A DNA stretch of 64,000 bases from assembly GCA_027422505.1 (NCBI GenBank), contig JAPQWV010000415.1, positions 248,001-312,000 of the forward strand, read 5' to 3'. The position numbers were made by a program, and so were the translations under genes. Below the pieces are notes generated by a model. It had not been told where the DNA came from, did no database searches, and saw nothing but the letters and a program-made list of their open reading frames with translations. The stretch is from Craterostigma plantagineum. Lineage: Eukaryota > Streptophyta > Magnoliopsida > Lamiales > Linderniaceae. This document shows positions 63,660 through 64,000 of the stretch, piece by piece. Numbering within the stretch: position 1 is the stretch's first letter; each line of letters begins with the position of its first letter.

Positions 63660-64000
63660 ACCAACGCTCGAGCTAAAGTAATTGCCCGATCACTTGGAAT
63701 ATGCTTTCCTCGAGGAAAATTCAAAGCTTCTCGTAATCATTGCGTCAATCTGGAAAAGAGTAGAAAATTGTGCTCTTAGACACACTACGGGAGCACAAGA
63801 AGGCACTCGCATGGAAAATAGCTGATATTCGAGGAATAAGCCTGGCGTTTTGCATGCATAAGATTCTCATGAAAGACGAGTTCAAACCAGTGATACAACA
63901 CCAAAGGCGTCTGGACACCAATATGAAGGAGGTAGTTAAGGCCGAGGTAATTAAACTGCTCGACGCGGGAGTGATTTACCCAATCTCAGACAGTGCATGG
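63660..64000 (+). pseudogene. H protease-RT linker and start of reverse transcriptase (runs off the window)
   Basis: From 63764 the frame is open to the last base: LLDTLREHKKALAWKIADIRGISLAFCMHKIL, HQRRLDTNMKEVVKAEVIKLLDAGVIYPISDSAW. This is the N-terminal RT region of Athila-type Gypsy elements, and it follows on from the linker before I. Upstream (63660-63763) the linker is broken by a TAG at 63761. The catalytic motifs lie beyond the window. Confidence 0.88.

Larger units (their letters stand above)
44003..64000 (+). mobile_element. Element H: second Athila-type Gypsy retrotransposon, split by I
   Basis: It has an LTR-like region, a primer site at 45269, a broken gag, a protease and the beginning of RT. 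The coding sequence stops at 47711, where I is inserted, and resumes at 63660. The remainder lies outside the window. The left edge is uncertain because no second LTR is visible; tgtgaccata at 44003 is one candidate, but the true edge could lie as far left as about 43930. Confidence 0.75.

Noticed and set aside
1..64000. Endogenous pararetrovirus
   Set aside because: No movement protein, coat protein or pararetroviral RT context was seen; all RT regions fit Copia or Gypsy with LTRs and PBS.

Overview
This window is repetitive nuclear DNA of a flowering plant, almost certainly a eudicot. I see no host gene, tRNA, rRNA or CRISPR array. Nearly every base can be assigned to LTR retrotransposons of the Ty1/Copia and Ty3/Gypsy classes, many nested inside each other, plus one small hAT-type DNA transposon. 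The mix of Athila-type Gypsy, chromodomain Gypsy and large Copia elements suggests heterochromatin, perhaps pericentromeric. A long extra ORF in the largest Copia element resembles ORFs I recall from asterid genomes, so an asterid host is possible but not shown.

Layout (letters are mine). A (1-7654, minus) is a decayed Copia element of 'family 1', running from RNase H on the left to its 5' leader on the right. C (7655-36026, plus) is a Copia element with LTRs of about 2.2 kb and a gutted interior (21508-23705). C's left LTR is split by D (7901-19603, minus; TSD gagag). D is a non-autonomous element with LTRs of about 2.7 kb and only 523 bp between them. D's right LTR is split by E (13146-17797, minus; TSD tatat), a 4.65-kb Copia element with nearly identical LTRs. 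C's right LTR is split by F (24624-34740, minus; TSD tagat), a 10.1-kb chromodomain Gypsy element. B (36027-40267, minus) is a second family-1 fragment. A 58-bp scrap of C's LTR (40268-40325) follows, then G (from 40326, plus), an Athila-type Gypsy element cut off by H (from about 44003, plus), a second Athila-type element. H is split at 47711 by I (47712-63659, plus; TSD accaa), a 15.9-kb family-1 Copia element, and H's reverse transcriptase frame resumes at 63764 and runs off the window. I itself carries a 675-bp hAT-type insertion in its reverse transcriptase (54246-54920; TSD aaaggagg).

The insertion order is readable: A/B-type copies and C came first, then D and F into C, then E into D. 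Independently G came before H, H before I, and I before the hAT element. Five insertions are supported by matched target-site duplications. E is the youngest by LTR similarity (one difference in 262 bp seen by eye); I's LTRs differ at roughly 9% of sites.

None of the coding regions is intact, but the domain order is clear throughout: gag, protease, integrase, RT, RNase H in Copia; gag, protease, RT, RNase H, integrase in Gypsy. The signals least explained by ordinary retrotransposon anatomy are: a palindromic GTCACGGCCGTGAC array shared by the LTRs of a Copia element (C) and a Gypsy element (G), next to a TATA box in G; a roughly 3.6-kb extra ORF in element I preceded by a possible splice acceptor; dense CTCGATCG-type motifs in the family-1 leader and again before that extra ORF; and element D, which looks like a stripped relative of F.
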